Origin: Bradyrhizobium betae
GTDB lineage: Bacteria > Pseudomonadota > Alphaproteobacteria > Rhizobiales > Xanthobacteraceae
Direction of reading: 5' to 3'
Assembly (NCBI RefSeq): GCF_008932115.1
Contig: NZ_CP044543.1
Coordinates: forward strand, 2,424,501 to 2,488,500
DNA length: 64,000 nt
Part shown: one piece after another, positions 43,671 through 51,789 of the stretch
How the letters are laid out: every line of letters begins with the position of its first letter
Numbering within the stretch: position 1 is the first letter of the stretch
Made by a program: the position numbers and the translations under genes
Notes under the pieces: generated by a model
Databases searched by the model: none
Told to the model about the DNA's origin: nothing
What the model saw: only the letters and a program-made list of their open reading frames with translations

Positions 43671-43794
43671 GTCATTGCGACGAGCTCTTTGCGACGAAGC
43701 AATCCAGAATCCCTCAGCGGAGGCAGCCTGGATTGCTTCGCGGAGCCTGTCATCGGGCCGCGCTACGCGCGGACCCGTTGGCTCGCAATGACGA
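43671..43794. repeat. palindromic repeat family 3
   Basis: Begins GTCATTGCGACGAGC and ends GGCTCGCAATGACGA, with GAAGCAATCCAG / CTGGATTGCTTC as inner arms, so it can form one long hairpin. It separates fadD from the peroxiredoxin gene. Confidence 0.92.
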
Positions 43795-43838
43795 GAAATT
43801 GGCGGCCCCGCCTCACCGCCGCCGTTTCCCTCCGCCGG

Positions 43839-43855
43839 TAAAATGTTCTAGAACA
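43839..43855 (+). promoter_or_regulatory. -10 box overlapped by a perfect 12-bp palindrome before the peroxiredoxin gene
   Basis: TAAAAT (43839-43844) abuts and shares one base with TGTTCTAGAACA (43844-43855), a perfect palindrome located where transcription would start. This is a classic repressor position, 28 bases before the ATG. Confidence 0.5.
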
Positions 43856-43882
43856 GCCCCGGCCCCTACAGGAGAAACGACG

Positions 43883-44368
43883 ATGACCATCCAGATTGGC
43901 GAGAAGCTGCCCGAGGCGAAATTCCGCGTGATGACGGCGGAAGGCCCGCAGGTGAAGACCACCGACGATATCTTCAAGGGCAAGAAAGTGGCGCTGTTCG
44001 CGGTGCCCGGCGCCTACACCGGCACCTGCCACAAGATGCATCTGCCCAGCATCTTCCTCAACGCCTACGCCATCAAGGACAAGGGCGTCGACAGCATCGC
44101 CATCATCTCCGTCAACGACGCGTTCGTCATGAACGCCTGGAAGCGCGACACCGACCAGCGCGACGAGGCCATCTTCCTCGCCGACGGCAATGCCGACTTC
44201 ACCAAGGCGATCGGCATGGAGCTGGACGCCTCCGCCAACGGCCTCGGCATCCGCTCCAAGCGCTACTCGATGCTGGTCGAGGACGGCGTAGTCAAGAAGC
44301 TGAACCTCGAGGCGATGCCCGGCAAGGTCGAAGTGTCCGGCGGCGATACGCTGCTGGGGCAGCTCTGA
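43883..44368 (+). CDS. peroxiredoxin, Prx5 type
   Basis: A 161-residue thiol peroxidase. The peroxidatic motif PxxxTxxC appears as PGAYTGTC with C49, and SINDAFVMNAW-type (VNDAFVMNAW) and ADGNADFTKAIGMELD segments match the Prx5 subfamily. It reduces H2O2 and organic hydroperoxides with thioredoxin or glutathione/glutaredoxin. GGAGAAACG precedes the ATG at 43883. A palindrome over the probable start site suggests repression; the regulator is not nearby. Confidence 0.92.
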   Translation: MTIQIGEKLPEAKFRVMTAEGPQVKTTDDIFKGKKVALFAVPGAYTGTCHKMHLPSIFLNAYAIKDKGVDSIAIISVNDAFVMNAWKRDTDQRDEAIFLADGNADFTKAIGMELDASANGLGIRSKRYSMLVEDGVVKKLNLEAMPGKVEVSGGDTLLGQL

Positions 44369-44398
44369 GCTTTAGGCCCAGGTCGTCTACCAGCGACA

Positions 44399-44502
44399 CT
44401 GTCATGCCCCGCGAAGGCGGGGCATCCAGTACGCGAGACTTCTCGGCTGAATCATAACTGCCTCTGGAATACTGGATCGCCCGCCTTCGCGGGCGATGAC
44501 AG
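44399..44502. repeat. palindromic repeat family 2 (copy 1)
   Basis: Starts CTGTCATGCCCCGCGAAGGC and ends GCCTTCGCGGGCGATGACAG (with CCC preceding), with ATCCAGTA / TACTGGAT arms inside. Family members are at 49388-49491 and 63915-64000, and a half copy at 48006-48032. Confidence 0.93.
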
Positions 44503-44550
44503 CTGAGAATGAAGCGGCGTCCGCGACACGTCGACGCCCTACTCCGCCAC

Positions 44551-45003
44551 CTACGTCTTCAATCTCGCCATCGCGACGCCATCCCGCGCCAGTTGATCCG
44601 CGCGCTCGTTCTCGGGATGGCCGGCGTGGCCCTTGACCCAGTGCCAGCGCACCTCATGTGCCTTCAGCGCGGCGTCGAGGCGCTGCCATAGCTCGACATT
44701 CTTGACCGGCTTCTTGTCGGCGGTGCGCCAGCCGTTGCGCTTCCAGCCGTGAATCCAGCCGGTAATGCCCTGCCGCACATACTGGCTGTCGGTGTAGAGA
44801 TCGACGGTGCACGGCTTCTTCAGCGCTTCCAGCGCGGAGATCGCCGCCATCAATTCCATCTGGTTGTTGGTGGTGTGGCGCTCGCCGCCGTTCAGCTCTT
44901 TCTCCTTGTCGCCGAACTTCAGGATCGCGCCCCAGCCGCCGGGCCCGGGATTTCCCGAGCAGGCGCCGTCGGTATAAATCGTCACAGTGGGACGTTCGCT
45001 CAC
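44551..45003 (-). CDS. rnhA: ribonuclease HI
   Basis: A 150-residue RNase HI that cleaves RNA in RNA-DNA hybrids. The catalytic residues are in [16 protein letters not shown] (Asp12), [15 protein letters not shown] (Glu) and [12 protein letters not shown] (Asp), with a terminal [17 protein letters not shown] (His/Asp). Full length. Its ATG overlaps the end of thrB by four bases, so it is the third gene of the ispH-thrB-rnhA run. Confidence 0.95.
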   Translation of the reverse strand: MSERPTVTIYTDGACSGNPGPGGWGAILKFGDKEKELNGGERHTTNNQMELMAAISALEALKKPCTVDLYTDSQYVRQGITGWIHGWKRNGWRTADKKPVKNVELWQRLDAALKAHEVRWHWVKGHAGHPENERADQLARDGVAMARLKT

Positions 45004-45983
45004 GCGACCAGTCCTGACGGCATCAGCCCGTAGTCGCGCGCGCTGGAAACGCTCTGGTGGAAGCGCAGCTTGCGGACATATTCCAGCGGATCCTTCGGCT
45101 TGACCAGCGCGCCCTCGGGCACGTTGAGCCAGTCCACCAGCCGCGTCAGCAGGAAACGGATCGCAGCGCCGCGCGCCAGCAGCGGCAGCGCGGCCTGCTC
45201 GGCGTCAGTCAGCTTCCGCACCCGGCCGTAAGCATTGAGGAAGGCGCGCGCCTTGGTGACATTGAAGGAGTGATCCGGCTCGAAGCACCAGGCGTTGAGG
45301 CAGATCGCGACGTCATAGGCCAGCATGTCGTTGCAGGCGAAGGTGAAGTCGATGATGCCCGAGAGCTTGTCGCCGAGGAAGAAGACGTTGTCGTTGAAGA
45401 GATCGGCGTGGATCACGCCTTCGGGCAGATTGCTCGGCCAGATACCGCTGGAGAGATGATCGAGCTCATGGCCGAGAAACGCGCGCAGGCCCGGCTGCAC
45501 CTCGTCGGCGCGATGTGACGCCGCATCGAACAGCGGCCGCCAGCCGGCGACCGAGAGCGCATTGGCGCGCTTGATCGCGAAATTGGCGCCGGCCAGATGC
45601 ATCCTGGCGAGGCCCTCGCCGACGCCGGCGCAGTGAGCCGCGTTCGGCTTGCGCGGCCAGACGCCTTCGAGAAAGGTGATGATCACGGCCGGCCGGCCCG
45701 ACAATTCGCGCAGCGCCTCGCCGTCTTTCGCCTTCACCGGCAGCGGGCAATTGACGCCGTGCTCGGCGAGGTGAGTCATCAGCGCGAGAAAGAACGGCAG
45801 GTCGTTCCTCGCCACGCGCTTCTCGTAGAGCGTGAGGATGAACGATCCCGCGGTGGTGTGCAGCAGGAAGTTGGAATTCTCGACGCCCTCGGCGATGCCC
45901 TTGTAGGAGAGCAGGTCGCCGAGATCGTATTGCTTCAGGAAATCCGCAAGCTCGTCGGCGGCAACGTCGGTGTAGACCGCCAT
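45000..45983 (-). CDS. thrB: homoserine kinase (ThrB, aminoglycoside phosphotransferase fold)
   Basis: A 327-residue kinase of the APH-fold type found in alphaproteobacteria. Signatures are [18 protein letters not shown] (nucleotide loop), [10 protein letters not shown], and [13 protein letters not shown] with catalytic Asp followed by [18 protein letters not shown] (DFG-like metal site). It phosphorylates homoserine for threonine synthesis. It starts six bases after ispH and overlaps rnhA. Confidence 0.92.
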   Translation of the reverse strand: MAVYTDVAADELADFLKQYDLGDLLSYKGIAEGVENSNFLLHTTAGSFILTLYEKRVARNDLPFFLALMTHLAEHGVNCPLPVKAKDGEALRELSGRPAVIITFLEGVWPRKPNAAHCAGVGEGLARMHLAGANFAIKRANALSVAGWRPLFDAASHRADEVQPGLRAFLGHELDHLSSGIWPSNLPEGVIHADLFNDNVFFLGDKLSGIIDFTFACNDMLAYDVAICLNAWCFEPDHSFNVTKARAFLNAYGRVRKLTDAEQAALPLLARGAAIRFLLTRLVDWLNVPEGALVKPKDPLEYVRKLRFHQSVSSARDYGLMPSGLVA

Positions 45984-45989
45984 GCCGAT

Positions 45990-46958
45990 TTACTCGGCGG
46001 CAGCTTCGGGGCGCACCTGGCGCGGCAGCGGGAAGAACTCGTTCTCTTCAGCGGCCGAGACCGTCTCCACGTGCAGCGTGTAGCGCTCGGCGAACGCGTC
46101 CATGATCTCCTCGACGATCACTTCCGGCGCCGATGCGCCCGCGGTGATGCCGAGGCTCGAGATGTTGCTGAACCGCTCCCAGTCGAGGTCGGCGGCCCGC
46201 TGCGCCAGCACCGCGATCTTGCAGCCCTCGCGCTCGGCGACCTCGCGCAGGCGCTGCGAGTTCGACGAATTGGGGGCACCAACAACAATGAGAGCGTCCA
46301 CCACCGGAGCAACCTTCTTCACCGCGAGCTGGCGGTTGGTGGTGGCGTAGCAGATGTCTTCCTTGTGTGGCCCGTTGATGTTCGGGAAGCGCTCCTTGAG
46401 CAGCGCCACGATCTCCGCGGTGTCGTCGATCGACAGCGTGGTCTGGGTCACGAAGGCGAGGTTGTTCGGATCCTTCGGCGAGATCGTCTTGGCGTCCTCG
46501 GCGGTCTCGATCAGGGTCACGGCGCCGACCGGAAGCTGGCCGAGCGTGCCGACCACCTCGGGGTGATGGGAGTGACCGATCAGGAAGATCTCGCGGCCAC
46601 GCTTGAAATGGATGGCGGCCTCGCGGTGCACCTTGGTCACCAGCGGGCAGGTCGCATCCAGCGAAAACAGGTTGCGGGACGAGGCGTCGGCCGGGACGGA
46701 CTTCGGCACGCCATGGGCCGAGAACACCACCGGAGCGGTGGTATTTTCCGGGATCTCGGCGAGCTCCTCGACGAAGATCGCGCCCTTCTTCTTCAACCCG
46801 TCGACGACGTATTTGTTGTGCACAATCTCATGGCGAACATAGACGGGGGCGCCGTATTTATCGAGCGCCCGTTCCACGGTGTCGATCGCCCGGACCACCC
46901 CGGCGCAGAAGCCGCGGGGAGAACAAAGCACGATCTTGAGGTCTGGTTTGGCTGACAT
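45990..46958 (-). CDS. ispH: 4-hydroxy-3-methylbut-2-enyl diphosphate reductase
   Basis: A 322-residue Fe-S enzyme, last step of the MEP isoprenoid pathway. The three cluster cysteines are in PRGFCAGV (C18), [11 protein letters not shown] and [19 protein letters not shown] and [14 protein letters not shown] are also conserved. The ATG at 46958 gives the usual IspH start; a GTG at 46982 would add eight residues. First of the ispH-thrB-rnhA unit and divergent from trcR. Confidence 0.95.
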   Translation of the reverse strand: MSAKPDLKIVLCSPRGFCAGVVRAIDTVERALDKYGAPVYVRHEIVHNKYVVDGLKKKGAIFVEELAEIPENTTAPVVFSAHGVPKSVPADASSRNLFSLDATCPLVTKVHREAAIHFKRGREIFLIGHSHHPEVVGTLGQLPVGAVTLIETAEDAKTISPKDPNNLAFVTQTTLSIDDTAEIVALLKERFPNINGPHKEDICYATTNRQLAVKKVAPVVDALIVVGAPNSSNSQRLREVAEREGCKIAVLAQRAADLDWERFSNISSLGITAGASAPEVIVEEIMDAFAERYTLHVETVSAAEENEFFPLPRQVRPEAAAE

Positions 46959-47104
46959 TGAGCGATCTCGGAACCGAATCACCTCGCCAAATGGGCGGGA
47001 AGCGGCCTTGGGATGAATAGGGCTTAGGTACGGGCTTACAGCGACTTCAGAGGGAATTGGGCTCCCTTTCGGGCGCTGTCAAGGCACTATCTATAGCAGA
47101 ACCA

Positions 47105-47134
47105 TTGCGTGGCTACCCCCTCCGGGCTTATATA
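47105..47134 (+). promoter_or_regulatory. sigma-70 type promoter candidate for trcR
   Basis: TTGCGT (47105-47110) and TATATA (47129-47134) are separated by 18 bases in the divergent ispH/trcR spacer. The transcript leader would be about 70 bases. Confidence 0.5.
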
Positions 47135-47211
47135 GCGCGAATTCCCAGTCATCGCTGATGACCACCGGCTTCGCCTCCAGAGGGGTGGGCGAAGCACAAA
47201 GGAGATTTGCC

Positions 47212-47919
47212 ATGAGCAACGCACCTCTGATGCCCAAGGCGACCGCCGTCTGGCTGCTCGACAACACCGCGCTGACCTTCGACCAGGTCGCCGACTTCAC
47301 CAAGATGCACCCCCTCGAGGTGCGCGCGATCGCCGACGGCGACGCCGCCCAGGGCATCAAGGGCATGGACCCCCTCTCGAACGGCCAGCTGACCCGCGAG
47401 GAGATCGAGAAGGGCGAGAAGAACCCTGACTACCGGCTCCGCCTGCAGGAGAGCAAGGTGGTGCTGCCGCCCCAGCCCAAGCGCAAGGGCCCGCGTTACA
47501 CCCCGGTGTCGCGCCGCCACGAGCGCCCGAGCGCCATCCTCTGGCTGCTGCGCAGCCACCCGGAGCTCAAGGACGCCCAGGTCATGCGTCTGGTCGGCAC
47601 CACCAAGAGCACGATCGCCAGCGTGCGCGACCGCACCCACTGGAACACCTCGCAGCTGACCCCGATCGACCCGGTCACCCTCGGCCTCTGCTCGCAGATC
47701 GAGCTCGATTTCGAAGTCGCGCGCGCGGCCAAAGAGAAGCCGATCGACACGGCCTATGGCGGCGCGACCCTGCTGCCGGCCTCCGAGACCACCAAGAAGG
47801 ATGAGTACGAGCCGGCCGAGCGCTCGAGCGACGACCTCAACGTCGACGCCGTGTTCGCCAAGCTCAAGACGCTCGGCGGCAAGAAGCACGAGGACGAGGA
47901 CGAGGACGAGGACGAGTAA
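47212..47919 (+). CDS. trcR: cell cycle transcriptional regulator TrcR (DUF1013)
   Basis: A 235-residue DUF1013 protein. The conserved core includes PKATAVWLLDNTALTFDQVA, MHPLEVRAIADGD, GMDPLSNGQLTREEIEKGE and HERPSAILWLLRSHPELKDA with a helix-turn-helix (MRLVGTTKSTIASVRDRTHW). TrcR is an alphaproteobacterial transcription factor tied to cell cycle control. The C-terminus ends in an acidic EDEDEDEDE tail. AAGGAG precedes the ATG at 47212. A strong terminator follows. Confidence 0.93.
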   Translation: MSNAPLMPKATAVWLLDNTALTFDQVADFTKMHPLEVRAIADGDAAQGIKGMDPLSNGQLTREEIEKGEKNPDYRLRLQESKVVLPPQPKRKGPRYTPVSRRHERPSAILWLLRSHPELKDAQVMRLVGTTKSTIASVRDRTHWNTSQLTPIDPVTLGLCSQIELDFEVARAAKEKPIDTAYGGATLLPASETTKKDEYEPAERSSDDLNVDAVFAKLKTLGGKKHEDEDEDEDE

Positions 47920-47954
47920 GGCTCCTCTTCCAGTTTGCTATCGCATGCAAATGA

Positions 47955-47987
47955 AACGCGGCGGGATAACCCGCCGCGTTTTGTTTT
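47955..47987 (+). terminator. intrinsic terminator of trcR
   Basis: AACGCGGCGGG (47955-47965), loop ATAA, CCCGCCGCGTT (47970-47980), then TTGTTTT: a perfect 11-bp stem with T-run. Confidence 0.95.
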
Positions 47988-48005
47988 GGGTCAGCACACC
48001 CACGG

Positions 48006-48032
48006 TGTCGTCCCCGCGAAGGCGGGGACCCA
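48006..48032. repeat. palindromic repeat family 2, half copy
   Basis: TGTCGTCCCCGCGAAGGCGG continues to GGACCCA and matches the left end of the family 2 repeats, but the right half is missing. Confidence 0.75.
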
Positions 48033-48109
48033 TAACCACCAGGGAGCAATTTGGCGAAGACTCGTCGTTCGGTACTGAGGCAATGCGCCTCCCTAACTCC
48101 GCGACTCCG

Positions 48110-48856
48110 TCAGAACTTATACGTGACACCCGCGCCGACCAGCCACGGATCGATATGCGCAGTGCCGGTGACCGGAAGGCCGCTGACGGTCGCGCTGTAG
48201 TCCGGACGCAGCCAGAGCTTCTTGACGTCGACGTTGAGACCCCAGTGCCGGTCGATCATGTAGTCGAAGCCGAACTGCACGGCGCCGCCCCAGGCGTTGC
48301 TGACATGCAGATTGGTGGTGGTGGCGACGATCGCGGGCGGCCCGACGATGGCGGCCGGCGAATTGGCGGCGGAGTTGTTGAAGAACACCGTGTAGTTCAC
48401 GCCAGCGCCGATATACGGCTTGAACGCACCGAAATTGTCGAAGTGATATTGCAGGGTCAGCGTCGGCGGCAGCAGCGTCGTCTTGCCGATCGGCAGGTTC
48501 GCGAGCGAGCCGGTGCCGCTGATCGAATGCCGCGTCACGCCGAGGATCAATTCGGCCGCGATGTTCTTGGTGAAGAAATAGCTGATGTCGAGCTCGGGCA
48601 CGACCTGGTCGCTGATCGACAGGCCCGAATTCGGCGACGACAGCGAGGGCACGCCCGCGACACTGACGGTCGAACCACCTGCATCCGGCAACACGCCGAG
48701 CACGCGCAGACGCACCATCCATGGATTGAAGCTCTCAACCGGCGGCGGCGCCTTCTTGTAGACCGGCAAATCGGCAGCCTGCGCCGCGGCAAAAGTGCCA
48801 GCGAGCATCGCGCCAACCGTCGCAAGCCGCGCCAGGTTTCTTATCGTTCCGTTCAT
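48110..48856 (-). CDS. ompW: OmpW-family outer membrane protein
   Basis: A 248-residue outer membrane beta-barrel. A signal peptide (LATVGAMLAGTFAAAQA) is followed by the OmpW pattern: NPWMVRLRVLGVLPDAGG, PELDISYFFTKNIAAELI, LPPTLTLQYHF, KPYIGAGVNYTVFF, and a terminal DPWLVGAGVTYKF with C-terminal Phe for barrel assembly. OmpW forms a narrow hydrophobic channel and responds to oxygen and stress in several proteobacteria. An FNR/FixK-type box lies 77-90 bases upstream of its start. Confidence 0.92.
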   Translation of the reverse strand: MNGTIRNLARLATVGAMLAGTFAAAQAADLPVYKKAPPPVESFNPWMVRLRVLGVLPDAGGSTVSVAGVPSLSSPNSGLSISDQVVPELDISYFFTKNIAAELILGVTRHSISGTGSLANLPIGKTTLLPPTLTLQYHFDNFGAFKPYIGAGVNYTVFFNNSAANSPAAIVGPPAIVATTTNLHVSNAWGGAVQFGFDYMIDRHWGLNVDVKKLWLRPDYSATVSGLPVTGTAHIDPWLVGAGVTYKF

Positions 48857-48932
48857 TGCATTCCCCTTCAGCCATCTCTCGCGCGTCGTTGCGCAACATC
48901 AGCGTCAGAGCAGAAAGGGGGCGATGAGGGAT

Positions 48933-48946
48933 TTGACGCCGATCAA
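48933..48946. promoter_or_regulatory. FNR/FixK-type box upstream of ompW
   Basis: TTGACGCCGATCAA matches the consensus TTGAT-N4-ATCAA with one change. Its centre lies 83 bases upstream of the ompW ATG and 369 bases downstream of the divergent-side neighbour, so ompW is the expected target. Confidence 0.6.
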
Positions 48947-49039
48947 ATCAGGGATGACGCGACACGATTTGGCCGCGGCGTTGCAGATGTGTCACGAGAC
49001 ACCGGAACGAATGCGCAGGATAATACCCCGTCGTCGGCG

Positions 49040-49309
49040 TCACGGCCGCTCGGGATGGTTCAGCATGTACTCGCCGAGATCGCGCTGGCGGCGGTCGGCA
49101 CGGGCAGTGGCGGCATTGCGCTGGACGTCACGATCCTTGCGGCAAGCCACGTATTCGGGCGTCCCCTGCGCATAGCCGCGGCTCTGGCACACCGCGTCGT
49201 CATCGTCACCGCCCATCGCCACCGGCGTCTGGTAGCGCGCGGAGCAGGCGGAGAGAGCGATGGCGAGAGCTGCGACTGCGAGCAGGCGCGGCGCGGAGGC
49301 GAGTGGCAT
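49040..49309 (-). CDS. small lipoprotein
   Basis: An 89-residue protein with a lipoprotein signal and lipobox (LAVAALAIALSACSA, Cys22). The mature part is acidic then Arg-rich (GGDDDDAVCQSRGY, YVACRKDRDVQRNAATARAD) with two cysteines. GGGACCTCCT precedes the ATG. The pattern VCQSRGYAQGTPEYVAC(R/L)KDRD is a small conserved unit seen in rhizobial outer-membrane lipoproteins; function unknown. Confidence 0.8.
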   Translation of the reverse strand: MPLASAPRLLAVAALAIALSACSARYQTPVAMGGDDDDAVCQSRGYAQGTPEYVACRKDRDVQRNAATARADRRQRDLGEYMLNHPERP

Positions 49310-49387
49310 AGGAGGTCCCTTGTTGGCGGCCTCTGTTTAGCGCGGAATGAGGAGATTGTAAGTCCCTGGACACCGTTCCCCGCTCGC

Positions 49388-49491
49388 TGTCATTCCCCGC
49401 GAAGGCGAGGAATCCAGTACTCCGCGGCGGCCACTGGGTCACACAACTGCGGCCGCGGAGTACTGGATCACCCGCCTTCGCGGGTGACGAC
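49388..49491. repeat. palindromic repeat family 2 (copy 2)
   Basis: TGTCATTCCCCGCGAAGGCG begins and CGCCTTCGCGGGTGACGA ends the block, with ATCCAGTACTCCGCGGC / GCGGCCGCGGAGTACTGGAT arms. Located between the lipoprotein start and the prpE end. Confidence 0.93.
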
Positions 49492-49541
49492 GGCTGAGGT
49501 CGGAGAGGCGTCGTCGCACCGCCTCGGGTTGACGCCTCGCC

Positions 49542-51464
49542 TCACACCCGCCCCTTCAGCGCATCGCCGATCTCGTCCAGCGCCTTGGGGTCCTCGATCG
49601 TGGCCGGCATGGTCCAGGTCTCGCCGTCGGCGATCTTCTTGATGGTGCCGCGCAGGATCTTTCCGGAGCGGGTCTTGGGCAGGCGGCCGACGGTGATGGC
49701 GAGCTTGAAGGCGGCGACGGGGCCGAGCTTGTCGCGCACAAGCGCGACGATCTCCTTCTCGATCAAGGCGGGAGCACGCTTCACGCCCGCCTTGAGCACC
49801 AGGAAGCCGCAGGGCACCTCGCCCTTGATGGCATCCTTCACGCCGAGCACGGCGCACTCGGCGACATCGGGATGCGAGGCCAGAATCTCCTCCATGCCGC
49901 CGGTGGAGAGACGATGGCCGGCGACGTTGATGATGTCGTCGGTGCGGCCCATGACGAAGACATAGCCGTCCTCGTCCTTGTAGCCGGCGTCCGACGTTTT
50001 GTAGTAGCCGGGGAATTCGCTCAGATAGGCTTCCCTGAAGCGCTCGTCCTGATTCCACAGCGTGGGCAGGCAGCCCGGCGGCATCGGCAGCTTGATGACG
50101 ATCGAGCCCATGGTGTTCGGGCCGACGGGCTTGGCCGCCTCATCCACCACATCGACCTGGTATCCCGGCATCGGCACCGTCGGCGAGCCGTGCTTGACCG
50201 GAAGCTGGCCCAGGCCCACCGGATTACCGGCGATGCACCAGCCAGTCTCGGTCTGCCACCAATGGTCGATCACCGGCACCTTCAACTGCTGCTCCGCCCA
50301 TTCCACCGTCGGCGGATCGGCTCGCTCGCCGGCGAGGAACAGCGTGCGGAGTTTCGACAGGTCGTACTGCCGGATGAATTGTCCTTCCGGATCCTCTTTC
50401 CGGATCGCGCGGAACGCGGTCGGCGCGGTGAACAAGGCGACCGCCTTGTGCTCGCTGATCACGCGCCAGAACGCGCCAGCGTCGGGCGTTCCGACCGGCT
50501 TGCCCTCGTACATGATCGAGGTCGCACCGTGCAGCAGCGGGCCGTAGACGATGTAGCTGTGCCCGACCACCCAGCCGATGTCGGAGCCGCACCACCAGAC
50601 CTCCCCCGGCTTGACGCCATAGAGGTTGAACATCGACCATTTCACCGCGACCAGGTGGCCGCCATTGTCGCGCACGACGCCCTTGGGGATGCCCGTCGTG
50701 CCCGAGGTGTAGAGGATGTAGAGCGGATCGGTGGCCGCGACCGGCACGCAAGGGGCCTTCTTGCCGTCGTTCATCGCCTTGCGGCGCAGGCTCGCCCAAT
50801 CATAATCGCGGCCGGGCGAGAGGTCGCAGACGAGCTGCGGACGCTGCAGCACGATGCAGGCCTTCGGCTTCACGCTCGCGAGCTTGATCGCCTCATCGAG
50901 CAGCGGCTTGTACTGCACGATACGACCGGGCTCGATGCCGCAACTCGCGGACAGGATCAGTTTCGGCTGGGCATCGTCGATGCGGGTGGCGAGCTCCTTG
51001 GCGGCAAAGCCGCCGAACACCACGGAATGCACCGCGCCGATGCGCGCGCAGGCGAGCATCGCGACCACGGCTTCCGGCACCATCGGCATGTAGAGGACGA
51101 CGCGGTCGCCCTTGGCGACGCCGAAATCCTGCATGATAGCGCCAAGCGCCTGCACCTCGGCCAGCAGTTCGGCATAGGTCAATTTGGTGACTGAATTGGT
51201 CAGCGGCGAGTCATGGATCAGCGCGACCTGGTCGGCGCGGCCGCGTTCGACGTGGCGGTCGAGCGCGTTGTAGCAGGTGTTGACCACGCCGCCCGTGAAC
51301 CAGCGACCGTAGACGCCCTGCGCGGCATCGAAGACCTTCTTCGCCGGCTCGATCCAGTCGATCTCCCTGGCCGCCTCGGCCCAAAACCCTTCCGGATCGG
51401 CCAGCGAGCGCGCGTGGACCTCGTGATAGAGACTCTTACCGTCGGCGTTTCCCCGGACGTTCAT
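49542..51464 (-). CDS. prpE: propionyl-CoA synthetase (acetyl-CoA synthetase family)
   Basis: A 640-residue ANL ligase. Residues near 250 carry ILYTSGTTGIPKGVVRDNGG, typical of PrpE, with VWWCGSDIGWVVGHSYIVYG and WWQTETGW following. The terminal region has VMGRTDDIINVAGHRLSTG and catalytic Lys in LPKTRSGKILRGTIKK. The RDNGGH motif favours propionyl- over acetyl-CoA synthetase. It would feed propionate into methylmalonyl or methylcitrate metabolism. Monocistronic, with palindromic repeats on both sides. Confidence 0.9.
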   Translation of the reverse strand: MNVRGNADGKSLYHEVHARSLADPEGFWAEAAREIDWIEPAKKVFDAAQGVYGRWFTGGVVNTCYNALDRHVERGRADQVALIHDSPLTNSVTKLTYAELLAEVQALGAIMQDFGVAKGDRVVLYMPMVPEAVVAMLACARIGAVHSVVFGGFAAKELATRIDDAQPKLILSASCGIEPGRIVQYKPLLDEAIKLASVKPKACIVLQRPQLVCDLSPGRDYDWASLRRKAMNDGKKAPCVPVAATDPLYILYTSGTTGIPKGVVRDNGGHLVAVKWSMFNLYGVKPGEVWWCGSDIGWVVGHSYIVYGPLLHGATSIMYEGKPVGTPDAGAFWRVISEHKAVALFTAPTAFRAIRKEDPEGQFIRQYDLSKLRTLFLAGERADPPTVEWAEQQLKVPVIDHWWQTETGWCIAGNPVGLGQLPVKHGSPTVPMPGYQVDVVDEAAKPVGPNTMGSIVIKLPMPPGCLPTLWNQDERFREAYLSEFPGYYKTSDAGYKDEDGYVFVMGRTDDIINVAGHRLSTGGMEEILASHPDVAECAVLGVKDAIKGEVPCGFLVLKAGVKRAPALIEKEIVALVRDKLGPVAAFKLAITVGRLPKTRSGKILRGTIKKIADGETWTMPATIEDPKALDEIGDALKGRV

Positions 51465-51613
51465 GCAAGCGCTCCCGTTTTGCTTATTTGCCTAGCCTTG
51501 ACCTGACGGCAGGACAGGCATCCCGCCATGACCCGGATCAAGTGCCAGCCTTGTTTGGGGGGTATTTTCCCGGGAACGGGCTGCGGTTCAAGCCGAAAAG
51601 GACGTATCTTCTC

Positions 51614-51777
51614 CCTCTCCCCGTTCTTACGGGGGCGCGACGAGCTTCGCTCGCGCTGAGAGGGCTGGGTGAGGGGCCGTCTCTGCGAATGCGGTGAGAT
51701 CTGGACTCGCGGAGAGTCCCCCTCACCCGGAATTTGCTCTCGCAAATTCCGGCCTCTCCCCGCCTGCGGGGAGAGGC
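51614..51777. repeat. dispersed intergenic repeat, copy B
   Basis: Contains CTCTCCCCGTTCTTACGGGG, GGGTGAGGGGCCGTCTC, GGAGAGTCCCCCTCACCCGG, AATTTGC / GCAAATT and CTCTCCCCGCCTGCGGGGAG. Same block order as 20917-21056 with a longer first hairpin. Confidence 0.88.
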
Positions 51778-51789
51778 GAAGAAACCAGC

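Noticed and set aside
43844..43855. A LexA (SOS) box in front of the peroxiredoxin gene
   Set aside because: The alphaproteobacterial LexA site is a GTTC-N7-GTTC direct repeat; this is an inverted TGTTCTAGAACA.
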